From an uncultured Saprospiraceae bacterium (lineage in GTDB: Bacteria > Bacteroidota > Bacteroidia > Chitinophagales > Saprospiraceae), in assembly GCA_937941765.1 (NCBI GenBank), contig CALDGQ010000044.1, forward strand, positions 17,857 to 81,856: a DNA stretch of 64,000 nucleotides, given 5' to 3'. Both the position numbers and the translations under genes were made by a program. Below are positions 7,072 through 15,986 of this stretch, piece after piece (the stretch's first letter is position 1; each line of letters opens with the position of its first letter). The notes below the pieces were generated by a model, which saw only the letters and a program-made list of their open reading frames with translations, did no database searches and had not been told where the DNA came from.

Positions 7072-8496
7072 CTACTTAGCCCGACCCTCCAAAATCTTCT
7101 TAAACGACCGACTACGAATCTCTTCCAAAGTCAACCCAGTAGCCAAAACTTCTTCCTCCGTAATTGCACCACTATTCAACGCTTTCAAAAAATAATTTAA
7201 CAAACCTTGCCCGGTTGCGGCATCATCAAAAACATCTCCAATCAAAGTCGCACGAGCAGCTTTATCAACAAAAGTTTTTAAACGATCAACGGCATCATGA
7301 TAACTCTCCAAGAAAAAAGCATAGACAGCAGTGTAACGCATTGGCAATTGTGCCGGATTCAAATCCCATCCTTGGTAGTAACCATTCCAAAGAGAGTGAC
7401 GAATGTGTTCGTATCCTTTTTTCCAATTGCTGTGAACCACTTCTTTATTTTCCGCTGCTTGTTTTTTAGTCAACTTACCTCGGTGTGGTCCGATTGGCAT
7501 TGTGTTGGTTGCGCCATCAGATAACCAAATACCAGTATGAGCTAATGCAACCTTTGTCATATGATGTGCAAAATCACAAACAGGATGATCCATCTCTTGA
7601 TAGACAGCAGTAATGTTACAAGAAGCGGTGTAGTCATAAGTACCAAAGTGCATGGCAATACAACGACCTTTACTCGCCTTGATAAAACGATAAAGAGGAT
7701 TAGTCCCATCAACATCTAAAATAGATTGTGTGGTCTCAACCATCATTTCCATTTTGAGCGAATTCTTTTTAAGTTTCAATGATTTTTCCATCAATTCAAA
7801 ACAAGATACTAACGCACTTACTTGTTCTGGAATTGTAACCTTCGGAAGCATGACTACAAAATTATCTGGTAATTTCCCTTTTGAGTTTTTGACTAATTCT
7901 GTTACGAAAATATCGAGTGTACGCAAACCACGTTCCTTCATTTCTTCCGTGAATGGTTTGATACGAATACCGATAAATGGCGGCAATGATTTTTTCTTCA
8001 TCCCTTTTGCAACTTCTTGTGCTGCTTTTATTGCCGTTGCATCTTCCTCTTCATTGGAACGATTGCCAAATCCGTCTTCAAAATCAATTCTAAAATCTTC
8101 TAATGCTTCAGATTTTAATTTTGCAATTACTTTGTTGTAAACTTCGTGTGCTAAATATGCAGGGTGTTCAATTCTTTTGGCTGTTGGCATTTTTTTCAAC
8201 TTAGCAGATAATGCTTTTGCTGCTTTTGCCGACTTTGGTAGTTTTTCAAAACCTCTTAATTCAAATGCTCTTCCGAATTCGCAGAAATCAGGCGCATAGG
8301 TCAATAATGCATTTAATGCATTTTTACCCATAAATTCAGCAATACTTGATTTGAATAAATTCGCTCCACCATAAACCGTATGCACAGGTTGACGATCCGG
8401 ACGATCTCCAGGATAAATTTCACGGAAATCAAGATTCGCTTTTTTTAGTTTTTTGAAAACACCAGTTTTGTTTTTTGTTGGAATAGATAATTTCAT
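7072..8496 (-). CDS. HpcH/HpaI aldolase / citrate lyase superfamily protein (DUF6986-like)
   Basis: 474 aa. The segments MEMMVETTQSILD (mid-protein) and MHFGTYDYTASCNI correspond to the metal and substrate-binding strands of the citrate lyase beta/HpcH TIM-barrel superfamily (ExTxx, FGxxD). EDFRIDFEDGFGNRS and PPFIGIRIKP fit the same barrel. Overall it resembles the DUF6986 family, sometimes labelled aldolase or phosphoenolpyruvate kinase; I do not accept a precise name. The superfamily makes or breaks C-C bonds between CoA thioesters or pyruvate and aldehydes such as glyoxylate. In a purine/ureide cluster, a role in disposing of glyoxylate or ureidoglycolate is plausible but inferred. It is adjacent to xdhC and read in the same direction. 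Confidence 0.7.
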   Translation of the reverse strand: MKLSIPTKNKTGVFKKLKKANLDFREIYPGDRPDRQPVHTVYGGANLFKSSIAEFMGKNALNALLTYAPDFCEFGRAFELRGFEKLPKSAKAAKALSAKLKKMPTAKRIEHPAYLAHEVYNKVIAKLKSEALEDFRIDFEDGFGNRSNEEEDATAIKAAQEVAKGMKKKSLPPFIGIRIKPFTEEMKERGLRTLDIFVTELVKNSKGKLPDNFVVMLPKVTIPEQVSALVSCFELMEKSLKLKKNSLKMEMMVETTQSILDVDGTNPLYRFIKASKGRCIAMHFGTYDYTASCNITAVYQEMDHPVCDFAHHMTKVALAHTGIWLSDGATNTMPIGPHRGKLTKKQAAENKEVVHSNWKKGYEHIRHSLWNGYYQGWDLNPAQLPMRYTAVYAFFLESYHDAVDRLKTFVDKAARATLIGDVFDDAATGQGLLNYFLKALNSGAITEEEVLATGLTLEEIRSRSFKKILEGRAK

Positions 8497-8606
8497 GTTT
8501 GTTTATTTTTTCGACGCTTTACATTATTTTACTAAAGCGTTTTAATTTTATTTAATTAGCACGTAAAAATACAAAGCCATTTAGAATTTGTCCCTATATT
8601 CCACCT

Positions 8607-9017
8607 ATGAAAGTATGCGGAATTGAACTAAAATCAAATGAAGCAATCATTGTTGCTTTGGAAGGTCGAATTGAAGACTTTGAAATCCTAAAATTGGACT
8701 ATACTAAACTGAAATTGCAGGATCCCAAAAGCCAAGATGCGGTCAAAGATTTTCATGTTGCCATTGCTAATCTTTTTGCAATTCATAATTTTGACAAAAT
8801 AGCAATCAAGGAAAGAATCATGAAAGGTCGTTTTAAAGGTGGACCACTTTCTTTTAAAATGGAAGCATTAATACAGTTGGTAGATGAGCCAGTCCAATTG
8901 GTACATAGTGCGACGGTGAAATCTAAAATTAAAAATGTGGATGTGTCGTTTGATGAGTTGAAGAAGTTTCAGGAAGAGGCTTTTCGGGTGGCTTTGTATT
9001 TGTTGAATCAAGAATAA
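8607..9017 (+). CDS. DUF3010 family protein
   Basis: 136 aa, read divergently from the DUF6986 gene. It begins MKVCGIELKSNEAIIVAL and contains AIKERIMKGRFKGGPLSFKMEALIQL, the conserved core of DUF3010, a small family with an RNase H/RuvC-like look (an initial beta strand carrying the G-I-E turn). It has no signal peptide or membrane segment, so it is cytosolic. The biochemical role of the family is not established. It is close to full family length (~135-145 aa). Upstream are ~110 bases shared with the divergent gene, a likely double promoter region. Confidence 0.8.
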   Translation: MKVCGIELKSNEAIIVALEGRIEDFEILKLDYTKLKLQDPKSQDAVKDFHVAIANLFAIHNFDKIAIKERIMKGRFKGGPLSFKMEALIQLVDEPVQLVHSATVKSKIKNVDVSFDELKKFQEEAFRVALYLLNQE

Positions 9018-9150
9018 ACCGACCTTTGTTATTTGCCAGGTGTATTAAAAATAAATGTCCTATTCTATTCAGAATTTCGATTAAATATTAATTTAAAGTA
9101 ATATCTTATCTCCTGACAATCTATTATTCTATTCACAATTTCTAAATTTT

Positions 9151-9366
9151 ATGAATAAGTTAACTTTTATCTTCTCGCTTTTAGCGTTTTTGGTTTTAAC
9201 AAGTTGCGGCTCTGATAGTGGAGAGCAAACTGCTGATTCAGCACCCAATGCATTAGTTGAAATTGCTAAAATTGATTCTGTAACTACTGTGTTGCAACAA
9301 ACAGAAATAGAACTCCAAACAACTGAAAAAGCTTTAGACGCGGCTCTAAAAGATCTAGATCTTTAA
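9151..9366 (+). CDS. Small lipoprotein (71 aa), unknown function
   Basis: Signal peptide with lipobox LTSC (Cys19), followed by a short acidic region. The rest is one amphipathic helix, QQTEIELQTTEKALDAALK, that could form a coiled coil. It ends 28 bases before the Lys/Asp-rich secreted protein, so the two probably form an operon. The small size and absence of a catalytic motif suggest a structural or binding role in the envelope; no family recognised. Confidence 0.7.
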   Translation: MNKLTFIFSLLAFLVLTSCGSDSGEQTADSAPNALVEIAKIDSVTTVLQQTEIELQTTEKALDAALKDLDL

Positions 9367-9394
9367 TTAACTACTTTTTAAAAAAAATCACATC

Positions 9395-10207
9395 ATGAAA
9401 AATTTAAAGTTTGTATTATCAACTTTTCTGATGATCTGTTTATTAGCATTCACTTCGGATGTATATGCACAAGGTCAAGGAAAAGGTAAGGGCAAATTGA
9501 AAGACAAAATTGAAAAGACTAAAGACAAAATTAAAGGCAAAAAGAATAAAAAAATCGATGAAGCGGAGGATGCAGTAGAAGCAGAAAAAGAAAAATGGAA
9601 AAATGGAAAAGGGAAGAAGGATAAAGCCGAAAAGAATAATGATGACGACGACTCTGATAGCGGTGACGACGATGACGATGCAGAAAGAGATGATGATGAC
9701 GATGATTCAGAAGTGGACGATGATGATGATTCAAAAAAAGGCAAGGCAGTTGGCAAAGGAAAAGACAAAGCAAATAAAGGAAAGGGAAAGGATAAAGCCA
9801 ACAAGGGAAAAGGAAAAAGTGAAGCGCATGGTAATGGCAATGGTAAAGGAAAGAGTGCTGGTGCTGCTGCTGCCGCTGGTAAAGGCAATGCCCACGGAAA
9901 AAATAAAGGTGATCTAAAAGGAAAAGAATTTGGTGCCGCCCGTGCCGCTTCCGCTAAAGCCAAACAAAAAGCTAAGAAGGAAAAAGTGAAAAAAGATATC
10001 GAAAGGGGTAATGAAAAATCGAAAGCTGCAAGAGAAAAGATTAAGAAAGCGAAAACAGAATTGGATAAAGCAAAGAAAGGTAAAACGATGAGTACTGATA
10101 AGATCAAGGAAAAAGAAGCGAAAATCCAGAAAGCTGAAAAGCAATTGGATGCTTATGAGAAGTCTTTGGAAAAGGGCAAAAGAAAAGTTGGTACTATAAA
10201 GGACTGA
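9395..10207 (+). CDS. Secreted Lys/Gly- and Asp-rich low-complexity protein
   Basis: 270 aa with a clear signal peptide (cleavage probably after VYA, residue ~25). The mature chain has no globular domain. There is a Gly-Lys-rich start, a polyacidic block at about 79-113 made of runs of Asp with Ser, GKGKDKANKG repeats, a small Ala-rich patch, and a Lys/Glu helical tail with heptad character (about 195-262). Such strongly charged segments could bind divalent cations, polysaccharide or DNA outside the cell; this is inference. Because of its composition, the other frames are also open, but the signal peptide and downstream terminator show which is real. It probably forms an operon with the small lipoprotein upstream. 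Confidence 0.75.
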   Translation: MKNLKFVLSTFLMICLLAFTSDVYAQGQGKGKGKLKDKIEKTKDKIKGKKNKKIDEAEDAVEAEKEKWKNGKGKKDKAEKNNDDDDSDSGDDDDDAERDDDDDDSEVDDDDDSKKGKAVGKGKDKANKGKGKDKANKGKGKSEAHGNGNGKGKSAGAAAAAGKGNAHGKNKGDLKGKEFGAARAASAKAKQKAKKEKVKKDIERGNEKSKAAREKIKKAKTELDKAKKGKTMSTDKIKEKEAKIQKAEKQLDAYEKSLEKGKRKVGTIKD

Positions 10208-10222
10208 TTTTTTATAACATAG

Positions 10223-10263
10223 AAAAGCCGTTGCTTCTTGATTGGAGTGACGGCTTTTTTTTT
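10223..10263 (+). terminator. Rho-independent terminator
   Basis: AAAAGCCGT (10223-10231) pairs with ACGGCTTTT (10250-10258) and is followed by more T. It closes the 9151-10207 unit and faces the convergent CHU_C gene. Confidence 0.85.
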
Positions 10264-10289
10264 AAACATTAAGCTAGCTAATAGTGAAT

Positions 10290-12185
10290 TTATCTTACCA
10301 AAGTAACCGTCCCTTGCGCTACCAACTCCGTCCCCAACTCCGTTTCCCGATATCGAATACTATAAGCATATATACCAGGATTGACAAACTTCCCTTTCAA
10401 CTTTCCATCCCAAAAAGTATTGTTAGATACTGTACCAAAAACTTGATTGCCCCAACGATCAAACACAGTAAAGGTGATAATTTCAAAATCATCGCCATAA
10501 GGACCAAAAGTATCATTGAAGCCATCATCATTTGGAGAGAAGACATTCGGGATATAGATTTTTGCTTCACATACTAATGGCGTAACAAAGAAAGTTTTGG
10601 AAAAATAACAACCATCTTTCGTAGCTACAACCGTATGGTAACTTGGTTCTGTAATCAAAATTTCGGAGGTCCAAGGTTGATCTTCAAAAATCCAATCATC
10701 AAAGTCTTCGGTGTTAAATGTAGGGGTGAAAAACTTGCCGATACAGCTGGTGGTCTCCTCTTCAATTTCAATTTCGATATCATGAATGGTCGGGTCATAA
10801 TAAAAGGATTCAGTCGTACTTCCCATGCATCCAAATGCATCGACCACATGATACTGAATATCATACGTGCCTATCTCTGGAAAATTGACGAGCGGACTGG
10901 ATGTGAAAAATGAATCGCCATTAACGACATATAAATGATCCGCAATTGGTGCATCCGTATTGGTTCGATCAAATATACTTACTTCATCTGTGTCACAGGA
11001 TAAACTATCTACTTCAAAGTCCACTTCTAAAAATGGATTTACTCTAAATTTTAAATGCAAAGTATCTGGACAATCAAAAATTGAACGGACGATTAAAGTA
11101 CCAGTATATTCACCACCACTTGGGAAAGTTACTAGTGGTTCCCATTCTGTGAAGGTCATGGTCACCTCTTCATTTTCAATCGTCCAAAGTTGTTCTGTAA
11201 TTATTGAGGTCGGAAATGAATTGTTGGTTAATTGAAATTGATTTTCTTCACATAATACAATTACTTCTACACCATCGGGTTCTGTGAAATCTGTATTTGC
11301 ATTGGCTTGTACATTTAAGCAATCTAATACAACAATTTGCAATTCCAATTTGGAAAGGCCTAAAAGAACGCCATTTCTATATTCTTCAACACAAATAGCC
11401 ATCGCGTATTGACCTTGTTGGGAAGCGATGATTTCAAGTGCCTGGCCAGATTCGCTAATATCTATAGTACCAGTCCCACCTAATGGGTTCTCAAAATTAT
11501 AACCAGCCGCTTCATTAAAAACCAATGGTGGATAGGGTGGTGCATGTTGTTGACCTTGTCCCATGAATTCAGGTTGACACAATTTGATTGCCAAGCTATC
11601 TCCGTCGGGATCCGAAATCGGTAATTCGTAATTGGTAAATTCGTTGCTACAAATGGTCAAAGAAGTTGTTGCATCTAATTGAGGAGAAGAATTCAGATTT
11701 TGTTGATCGAACGACGTGATGACTTCAAAAATGGTCAGTCCATTGTCAAGTGGATCTATGATATTGATGTTAGCTGCATTTCGGCAACAAGAGGAATGGA
11801 CAAAAATATAAGATTCATCGATTATCGGAAAGGTCCGTTCATGTGAAGCTCGTAGTTGTCTTGTGCATAAGTTGTTAGGTACGGCTAAACAATCGTATTC
11901 TAAATTGTCAAGATTGTTTGCATCGTTGATGTCTAAATAAAAAGCGGTATTAAAACTGTATTGATCTGTGGTCTCATTATGCGTATAAACCAATACTGGA
12001 AATCCCTGATTATTAGCTTCTGCACAATCTACTAGATAGGAAACGGTCAGCTCAATTGTAAAGGTATTGGCGTCACTACTGATTGCGGTATAGCTGACGT
12101 TGGCGCCTACCACATGTTCTGCATGTAGATTATTGAATTGAATTAGAATAGTTGCTAGAATAAAAAGCTTTCTCACAATGTTCAT
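10290..12185 (-). CDS. Large surface protein with CHU_C / T9SS type B sorting domain
   Basis: 631 aa from MNIVRKLFILATILI, chosen because it gives a proper signal peptide; 36 upstream codons lack one. The body is a series of beta-rich domains with paired cysteines, including PKD-like segments (LVSFP, EIGTYDIQYHV). The last ~90 residues are a gliding-motility-associated C-terminal domain, with IPNVFSPNDDGFNDTFG, then FDRWGNQVF, WDGK and GIYAY. That marks export through the T9SS and attachment to the surface. Known proteins with this layout are adhesins or gliding-associated; the specific ligand is unknown. It interrupts the purine region but is read in the same direction. Confidence 0.88.
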   Translation of the reverse strand: MNIVRKLFILATILIQFNNLHAEHVVGANVSYTAISSDANTFTIELTVSYLVDCAEANNQGFPVLVYTHNETTDQYSFNTAFYLDINDANNLDNLEYDCLAVPNNLCTRQLRASHERTFPIIDESYIFVHSSCCRNAANINIIDPLDNGLTIFEVITSFDQQNLNSSPQLDATTSLTICSNEFTNYELPISDPDGDSLAIKLCQPEFMGQGQQHAPPYPPLVFNEAAGYNFENPLGGTGTIDISESGQALEIIASQQGQYAMAICVEEYRNGVLLGLSKLELQIVVLDCLNVQANANTDFTEPDGVEVIVLCEENQFQLTNNSFPTSIITEQLWTIENEEVTMTFTEWEPLVTFPSGGEYTGTLIVRSIFDCPDTLHLKFRVNPFLEVDFEVDSLSCDTDEVSIFDRTNTDAPIADHLYVVNGDSFFTSSPLVNFPEIGTYDIQYHVVDAFGCMGSTTESFYYDPTIHDIEIEIEEETTSCIGKFFTPTFNTEDFDDWIFEDQPWTSEILITEPSYHTVVATKDGCYFSKTFFVTPLVCEAKIYIPNVFSPNDDGFNDTFGPYGDDFEIITFTVFDRWGNQVFGTVSNNTFWDGKLKGKFVNPGIYAYSIRYRETELGTELVAQGTVTLVR

Positions 12186-12376
12186 GGGCGAAGTAATAGG
12201 CTCAAGAAATAATGGGTTGTTTTCAAATATAACAATAATTTTGCAATGTGGAATTGCGAATACTGTTAATTTGTCTAATAAGTTACAGATCAAAAGTTAA
12301 GTGCATACCTCCTAAATGGTTTACTAAAATTAATTTTTTCTTAGTAAACAGTTCAATAAGTTGTAGATTTCAATTC

Positions 12377-13246
12377 TTAACTACCTCGATATGTACTATA
12401 CCCAAAAGGATTTATCAACAAAGGAACATGATAATGGGTTTGATCAAAAGTAGTGAAATGGATATCTACTTGAGGATAAAAACCAGTAACTCCATTTTTT
12501 TCAAAATAATCACCAGTATTAAAATGCATCAAATAATTGCCAGCCGGTAATTCCACCCCAGCTGGAAGTAGGTTGGCGATTCGACCATCTGCGTTGGTGA
12601 CACCAGAAGCGATGGTGATCCATTGGCCGTCTTTTTCTTTTTTAAGTTGGATGCGGATATCTTTTCCAGGTTTTCCCAAAGAAGTATCGAGGACATGCGT
12701 TGTGACTTGACTGACTGCATTCCATTTATCATCATTCAATTGCACCATTTTCTGAAGTCGCAATAAGGTAATCTTGAATTGTTCGCCCATTGCCAAACCA
12801 ATCTCTTCTTCTTTCGAATTATTGATTCTTCCTTTCAGTAATTCTAACATTTCTTCTGCAGACTTACCGGTTGCACAGACAATGAAGATAAAACCGAATT
12901 TTTGGAAATAAGCTTCATTTAATTCTGACAACTCTTGTATAGTCCGTGCTTGTGCGTTTTTGACACCTGATTGTTCATTGCCTGCCCAATCACTAGTGCT
13001 AGCAAATTTTTCTTTCAAACTTTTGACATCACCGATTTTTGGATGATGGGTAAATGCTTCTAGGTAATCTGAATCATCATTGATGTTGTACCAAATCGTA
13101 CGTGCATGATCGAATAAATTATCTTCATTTGTAAATGGGAAATAACCCATCATTTGTTTTACCCATCTTGTTGAACCACAGCATTTGAATAATTCTGCAG
13201 ATGCTGTTTCGGTGTCTTGTTGGTTGAAATCTTTTAGTGATTGCAT
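12377..13246 (-). CDS. Bifunctional OHCU decarboxylase / 5-hydroxyisourate hydrolase
   Basis: 289 aa. The N-terminal ~165 residues are an OHCU decarboxylase domain, with catalytic HHPKIGD (67-73) and the EQSG motif (91-94). The C-terminal ~110 residues are a transthyretin-like HIU hydrolase with TTHVLDTSLGKP (182-193), HYHVPLL (271-277) and the diagnostic C-terminal YRGS (286-289). The protein does the two steps after urate oxidation: 5-hydroxyisourate to OHCU, then OHCU to S-allantoin. The domain order matches eukaryotic allantoin synthase fusions. The start is set at MQSLKDFN; 46 upstream codons are open only because they read through the repeat at 13.29 kb. The last gene of the purine block, 3' of puuD. 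Confidence 0.93.
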   Translation of the reverse strand: MQSLKDFNQQDTETASAELFKCCGSTRWVKQMMGYFPFTNEDNLFDHARTIWYNINDDSDYLEAFTHHPKIGDVKSLKEKFASTSDWAGNEQSGVKNAQARTIQELSELNEAYFQKFGFIFIVCATGKSAEEMLELLKGRINNSKEEEIGLAMGEQFKITLLRLQKMVQLNDDKWNAVSQVTTHVLDTSLGKPGKDIRIQLKKEKDGQWITIASGVTNADGRIANLLPAGVELPAGNYLMHFNTGDYFEKNGVTGFYPQVDIHFTTFDQTHYHVPLLINPFGYSTYRGS

Positions 13247-13289
13247 GTTTCGGTTGTTGTAAGTGTTTTGTTTTTTTATCTTGTTTCGT

Positions 13290-13487
13290 GTTAACCCATC
13301 CCTGTACCAGCAAGCTGGACGTCCCTTCCCTGTAAACAAGGAAGGGGAGCGGCGTGCTCTTGTTTCGTGTTCATACGTGCTCATTGCGTGCTCCTCCGCG
13401 TCTGCCTCGCGTGCGCATCCTTTCCTTTTTTAAAGGGAAAGGAAGAATATTTGGCACAAATATTCAGGATTGGGTTCTACGTCCCCC
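13290..13487. repeat. Cargo-less inverted pair of the dispersed hairpin element
   Basis: The left module (13292-13348, plus) has AACCCATCCCTGTACC, stem-loop CCAGC-AA-GCTGG, then CCCTTCC...GGAAGGGG. The right module (13425-13480, minus) reads AACCCAATCCTG, stem-loop GAATATTTG-TGC-CAAATATTC, then TTCCTTTCCCTTT/AAAGGAAAGGA. Between them are GTGCTC/CGTG-type repeats. The architecture is the same as the DUF559 locus, but without a gene. Confidence 0.8.
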
Positions 13488-13493
13488 AAGCGG

Positions 13494-14915
13494 CTACTCC
13501 TCAATATTAGCCCCTTGCTCAATCCAGCAACGCAACTTCTCCCGCTCCTCTGGCAACATACCAGTAGAATTATTTTGCGGCATTGTCTTAGTAATCACTG
13601 CACGTTGCATTATTTTGTCTGCCATTTTTTTAATTTGTTGGGGTGTATCATACATTACTCCGTTTGGCGCTTTCGTATTTATCTTGTCAGTAGGAGCCGA
13701 AGAGTGACACGTCACACAACGCTCTTGCATGATACTATATACTTCTGTAATCGTTACTTCATCTTTACATTCACCTGGTTTTGGTGGAGCAGAAACAAAA
13801 ATAATACTTACTAACATTAATACAGATATTGGAAATACCCATACTGATAGTTGTCTCTTTTCTCTTAAATTTAACCAGTGTTTTAAAGTCGCACTAGCAA
13901 CAGAAAGTGCCAATAATATAGCCCACGGATATTCATGTCCAAAAGTAATCGGAAAGTGATTACTAATCATGACAAACAATACAGGTAATGTAAAATAGTT
14001 GTTATGAAAAGAACGCATACTTGCAAATTGACCCAACCAAGGATCTAAGTAGGTTCCATCTTTTGCTGCTTTTACCAATGCTTTTTGTGCTGGAATAATC
14101 GCAAAGAATACATTTCCTGCCATCATCGTTCCCATCAATGCGCCAAAATGAATATACGCAGCTCTTGCGCTGAAGACTTGACAATAAAAGTAAGCGAATG
14201 CAGAAAGAATTGCGAATAACACAACACCAAACCAAACTGGTTTTTTCAAAAGAGGTGTTCTAGATAAGCCATCATAAATTCCATATCCAACAATTAAGGA
14301 TCCTACACCAATTGTTATGCCCATCCAAGCTGGGATATCTAAAATATTAGGATCTACCAACATCGCTTCTGCATTGAAATAGTAGACAACACAAAGTAAA
14401 GCAAATCCAGTTATCCAAGTAAAGTAAGCTTCATATTTGAACCAATGGAGTCCTTTAGGCATCACTTTCGGTGCCACTTGATATTTTTCTACAAACCAAA
14501 ATCCACCTCCGTGTACCATCCATAAATCTCCTTTCAATTCTGGTTTCTCTTTATTGGCATGAAGACTATTTTCCATGAATACGAAAAGAAAAGAAGTTCC
14601 AATCCATGCAATTCCAAAAGTGATATGCATCCATCTTACTATCAAATTTGACCAGGATTGAAAGTGTCCTGCATACATGGTGTCTTTGACTAGTAAGTAA
14701 GTAATGAGCGCGAGTAATAGAAAACAAACAACGATACCAGTGTATAAGAAGTTTTTAGAATCGACTAATTTCTCAGCAACGTCTTCATCTTGTTTAGTAT
14801 CTTGATCTTCAGCTGTTTGGATGGCTTCTATGTGATTGGCATCATGGGTAAGTTTGGTGAATAGAATCAACAATCCCAGTACAGTAAGTCCAATAAGTAT
14901 TAGTATGATTTGCAT
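13494..14915 (-). CDS. puuD: Membrane cytochrome-linked urate oxidase PuuD
   Basis: 473 aa. The N-terminal ~370 residues carry eight or so membrane helices with many conserved His and Trp (WMHITFGIAWIGTSF, MVHGGGFWFVEKY). The C-terminal ~100 residues are a c-type cytochrome domain with CVTCH at 400-404 and a candidate axial Met in TKTMPQNN (about 445). This is the PuuD urate hydroxylase family, which oxidises urate to 5-hydroxyisourate and passes electrons to the respiratory chain instead of making hydrogen peroxide. It lies in the inner membrane with the heme domain on the periplasmic side (family knowledge). It feeds the fused HIU hydrolase/OHCU decarboxylase encoded next. Confidence 0.93.
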   Translation of the reverse strand: MQIILILIGLTVLGLLILFTKLTHDANHIEAIQTAEDQDTKQDEDVAEKLVDSKNFLYTGIVVCFLLLALITYLLVKDTMYAGHFQSWSNLIVRWMHITFGIAWIGTSFLFVFMENSLHANKEKPELKGDLWMVHGGGFWFVEKYQVAPKVMPKGLHWFKYEAYFTWITGFALLCVVYYFNAEAMLVDPNILDIPAWMGITIGVGSLIVGYGIYDGLSRTPLLKKPVWFGVVLFAILSAFAYFYCQVFSARAAYIHFGALMGTMMAGNVFFAIIPAQKALVKAAKDGTYLDPWLGQFASMRSFHNNYFTLPVLFVMISNHFPITFGHEYPWAILLALSVASATLKHWLNLREKRQLSVWVFPISVLMLVSIIFVSAPPKPGECKDEVTITEVYSIMQERCVTCHSSAPTDKINTKAPNGVMYDTPQQIKKMADKIMQRAVITKTMPQNNSTGMLPEEREKLRCWIEQGANIEE

Positions 14916-14957
14916 TATATTAATTTAATCACTTTTCAACAATCCCTTCTTTCACGA

Positions 14958-15986
14958 TTATCCAACAATATTTCCAAAAACCCTAAGCCGGCTAATTCCT
15001 CCATCTGGAAAAATATTTAAACGAACATGTGATATTTTATCGTTTTGCTTTATTTCTTTTTCATAATGGTGTTCATGGTCCGCTTGTAGTTTTTGACTTT
15101 CTAAAATTGTTTGCCAATTGACAGCATCCATTTGGACCGCATCATCACTGTCAGAAAAACATCCTTCGATTGAACAAGTGTCCGGATAGTTGCCTTTAAA
15201 ATGACAAGTATCTACTAATAATTTTTGGATCCTTCCAGGATGTGCCAATTTTAGAATCACCCAATCTCGATTATTAGGCGTTCGATTTCTTTTGGTCTCC
15301 CAACCATCACCCATATTGACACCGCGATTTGGCATAATTAAATTGGACATATCACTGAAGAACATATCGTTACATTGGATCGCTTTCCCACCGTTGATTG
15401 CAGCTGCTAAATCAATGATTTCATCTTTTGGAATAGCCGTAAAATCTTTTTCTACATCACCATATACTTTCAATCTTGCAACACCACCATCTGGGTAAAT
15501 ATGTAATTTCAAATGTGTATAAACATTGTTATTTTGAGCTTCATAAAAGTGTTGGCTACCTGGATTTAAAGGAGATTTTTTCAATACTTCTTTCCAACCA
15601 AGACTTAAATTTGCCCAATCTTCAGGAATTTCACTGGCTTTCAAACTGATCCCTTCAATCATTGCATGTGGCGGATGATTTCCTAAAAAGAAATTGGTGT
15701 CCACGTCAAATCCCGTAATTCTTCCTGGTGTTGCCAATTGGATAATCGCCCAATCATGTCCAGGTGTACGTTTTCTGCGAGACTCCCAGCCGTCCATCCA
15801 TTTGCCTCGTTCGGTATATTTGTCATCAATGAAAATACCTCTTCCCGGTTTGATGAGATTTTCTTTTTCGGCAAAAAAATCATCCGTTGCATAAAGCACT
15901 TTACCGCCTAATCTTTCAGCAGCAAGGTCTGTCATTTTGGTGAATGCAGGTGCATTTATATCGTTTTCGCTTCTCTTAGTAGCCAT
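14958..15986 (-). CDS. alc: Allantoicase
   Basis: 342 aa made of two allantoicase repeats (about 20-165 and 185-340). The repeats are seen as paired motifs: GWESRRKRTPGHDW / GWETKRNRTPNNRDW and DVDTNFFLGNHPP / LVDTCHFKGNYPD. The enzyme hydrolyses allantoate to ureidoglycolate and urea. The length matches the family. The start lies 31 bases inside the 3' end of allB, so the two are probably translationally coupled. No ureidoglycolate lyase was recognised in the window, so the next step must be encoded elsewhere or done by an unassigned enzyme. Confidence 0.95.
   Translation of the reverse strand: MATKRSENDINAPAFTKMTDLAAERLGGKVLYATDDFFAEKENLIKPGRGIFIDDKYTERGKWMDGWESRRKRTPGHDWAIIQLATPGRITGFDVDTNFFLGNHPPHAMIEGISLKASEIPEDWANLSLGWKEVLKKSPLNPGSQHFYEAQNNNVYTHLKLHIYPDGGVARLKVYGDVEKDFTAIPKDEIIDLAAAINGGKAIQCNDMFFSDMSNLIMPNRGVNMGDGWETKRNRTPNNRDWVILKLAHPGRIQKLLVDTCHFKGNYPDTCSIEGCFSDSDDAVQMDAVNWQTILESQKLQADHEHHYEKEIKQNDKISHVRLNIFPDGGISRLRVFGNIVG

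Noticed and set aside
6718..7195. Plus-strand open frames across the DUF559 gene and right repeat arm
   Set aside because: They are antisense to a family-matching gene and carry only the translated repeat; no domain.
7072..8496. Malate synthase
   Set aside because: It was considered because malate synthase often accompanies ureide genes, but the motifs fit the HpcH/HpaI/DUF6986 type and the expected malate synthase G/A blocks were not seen.
9475..10107. Long open frame antisense to the Lys/Asp-rich protein
   Set aside because: It arises from the skewed codon composition of the real gene. The translated product is Phe/Ser/Pro low complexity without a start signal, and the plus-strand gene has a signal peptide and terminator.
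13247..13384. 46-codon N-terminal extension of the OHCU/HIU protein
   Set aside because: It reads through the dispersed hairpin repeat (PSLFTGKGRP-type product also appears in the repeat at 7.0 kb), and the OHCU domain begins at the Met at 13246.
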